7,015 nucleotides of DNA. It comes from Porticoccaceae bacterium (GTDB lineage: Bacteria > Pseudomonadota > Gammaproteobacteria > Pseudomonadales > Porticoccaceae). Positions 6,095 to 7,015 of the stretch are shown piece after piece. Under the pieces are notes generated by a model. That model had not been told where the DNA came from and did no database searches. It worked only from the letters and a program-made list of their open reading frames with translations. The stretch is taken from assembly GCA_003491845.1 (NCBI GenBank), contig DNBN01000216.1, positions 20,106-27,120 of the forward strand. The letters are read 5' to 3'. Both the position numbers and the translations under genes were made by a program. Position 1 is the first letter of the stretch, and each line of letters starts with the position of its first letter.

Positions 6095-7015
6095 TTGGAT
6101 GGTTCAGACCCCCTAATTCTTTGGTTAGTTCTTGTAGTTCTGTTGCTGATTTCAGCTTTCTTTTCAGGATCAGAAACAGGCATGATGGCCCTTAATAGAT
6201 ATCGCTTACGTCATCAGCGAAAAAGAAGTTCGGGAGCGAGGCGTGCGGCAAAATTACTGGCAAAACCAGATAAGTTGATCGGACTTATCTTAATCGGTAA
6301 CAACGCTGTAAATATTTTGGCTGCAATTATTGCTAATATGCTGGCAATACTTTATGTTGGCGAATCAGCTGCCCCCTGGGTAGCTACAGCTTCTCTGACT
6401 ATAATGGTGCTGGTTTTTTCAGAAGTTACACCCAAAACCATTGCTGCACAAAATCCCGAATGGTTCGCATTTAAGGCGAGCCATATTCTTAAGCCCCTTT
6501 TGCAACTTTTGTCTCCCTTAGTTTGGATGATCAACAAGTTGACCAATGGGGTCATTATGCTACTGGGGTTTGATCCTAAAAAAGATCGTGATGATGGCCT
6601 AGATTCAGAAGAACTAAAGTCTCTTGTTGATCTATCCGGTCATAAGCTGTCTGACAGTCATCAGGGTATGTTGAAAGGAATCCTTGACTTGGAAAATGTT
6701 ACTGTTGAGGACATTATGATCCCCAGAAACGAAGTACAGGGTCTAGATTTAGAACATAGTATTGATTCTCTTACCAAAGCTATACTTGGGTCTGAGTATT
6801 CTCGACAACCGATTTTCAAGGGTGATATAAATAACATAGTAGGTGTTTTTCACGGCCGCAAAGCTAATCAAATCTTCCGATCTAATGATATTACCCATGG
6901 TGCTCTTCAGTACATTGCAGAAGATCCCTACTTTATTCCCGAGAGTACGACGCTGACAAATCAACTCTTGAATTTTAAAAAAACCAAGAAACGTTTTGCT
7001 ATTGTTGTTGACGAG
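6095..7015 (+). CDS. corB: CorB/YfjD-type DUF21-CBS (CNNM/CorC-family) transporter, partial, TTG start
   Basis: An inner-membrane protein of the CNNM/CorC family, linked to Mg2+ (and Co2+) transport in relatives. The 307 codons seen run off the right edge. The DUF21 membrane domain (about 5-155) carries the signature ISAFFSGSETGMMALNRYRLRH (19-40), LIGLILIGNNAVNILA (61-76) and VLVFSEVTPKTIAAQNPEW (105-123), with the conserved E-x-x-P-K. A CBS pair follows from about 205 (VEDIMIPRNEV, 204-214), and its second CBS motif begins near 277; the C-terminal CorC_HlyC domain is missing because of the window edge. The start is taken as TTG at 6095: it gives MDGSDPLILW directly before the first helix, has GGA 9 nt upstream, and is the only common start codon between an in-frame TGA at 6071 and the conserved region. 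Two nearby ATGs (6081 and 6099) are out of frame. CorB/YfjD rather than the paralogue YtfL is inferred from the ypjD neighbourhood. Confidence 0.93.
   Translation, partial: MDGSDPLILWLVLVVLLLISAFFSGSETGMMALNRYRLRHQRKRSSGARRAAKLLAKPDKLIGLILIGNNAVNILAAIIANMLAILYVGESAAPWVATASLTIMVLVFSEVTPKTIAAQNPEWFAFKASHILKPLLQLLSPLVWMINKLTNGVIMLLGFDPKKDRDDGLDSEELKSLVDLSGHKLSDSHQGMLKGILDLENVTVEDIMIPRNEVQGLDLEHSIDSLTKAILGSEYSRQPIFKGDINNIVGVFHGRKANQIFRSNDITHGALQYIAEDPYFIPESTTLTNQLLNFKKTKKRFAIVVDE

Noticed and set aside
6352..6964. Two minus-strand open frames opposite the CorB-type gene
   Set aside because: The opposite strand encodes a continuous, recognisable DUF21-CBS protein; these are shadows.

Overview
The window looks like a chromosomal segment of a gammaproteobacterium with a fairly AT-rich genome. 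The order ffh / rpsP-rimM-trmD-rplS, with a divergent ypjD-corB(yfjD) pair beside ffh, is the arrangement I know from Escherichia, Pseudomonas and relatives. RimM's 'ETGANDV' and 'W-D-x-(D/E)-F' C-terminus look more like the Pseudomonas/Cellvibrionales side than the enterics. That placement is inference. No mobile element, CRISPR array, tRNA or rRNA gene was seen.

Layout. On the minus strand, reading from right to left: ffh (3705-5093), rpsP (3261-3512), rimM (2703-3245), trmD (1915-2670) and rplS (1486-1842). The block ends in a strong intrinsic terminator (1434-1463). Beyond it, on the same strand, lie a NarL/FixJ-type response regulator with a GTG start (603-1280) and the 5' part of an overlapping membrane sensor kinase that runs off the left edge (1-622). 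On the plus strand, starting from the region divergent to ffh: ypjD (5211-6005), then the N-terminal two thirds of a CorB/YfjD-type DUF21-CBS transporter (6095 to the right edge), which probably starts at TTG.

Function. The minus-strand block is translation and export housekeeping: the signal recognition particle GTPase, ribosomal proteins bS16 and bL19, the 30S maturation factor RimM and the tRNA m1G37 methyltransferase TrmD. The plus-strand pair encodes two inner-membrane proteins, one CcsA-like and one a CNNM/CorC-family Mg2+-transport-type protein. The regulator-kinase pair is an accessory two-component system of unknown signal; its sensor domain layout resembles BarA/GacS.

Noncoding points of interest are two tandem hairpins in the rpsP leader, a hairpin in the long trmD-rplS gap, an inverted repeat across the ffh stop codon that lacks a U-tract, and symmetric elements upstream of the response regulator. 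Most of the window is ordinary conserved genome. I did not find a clearly new multi-gene system; the best leads are the rpsP leader structure and the uncharacterised two-component pair.
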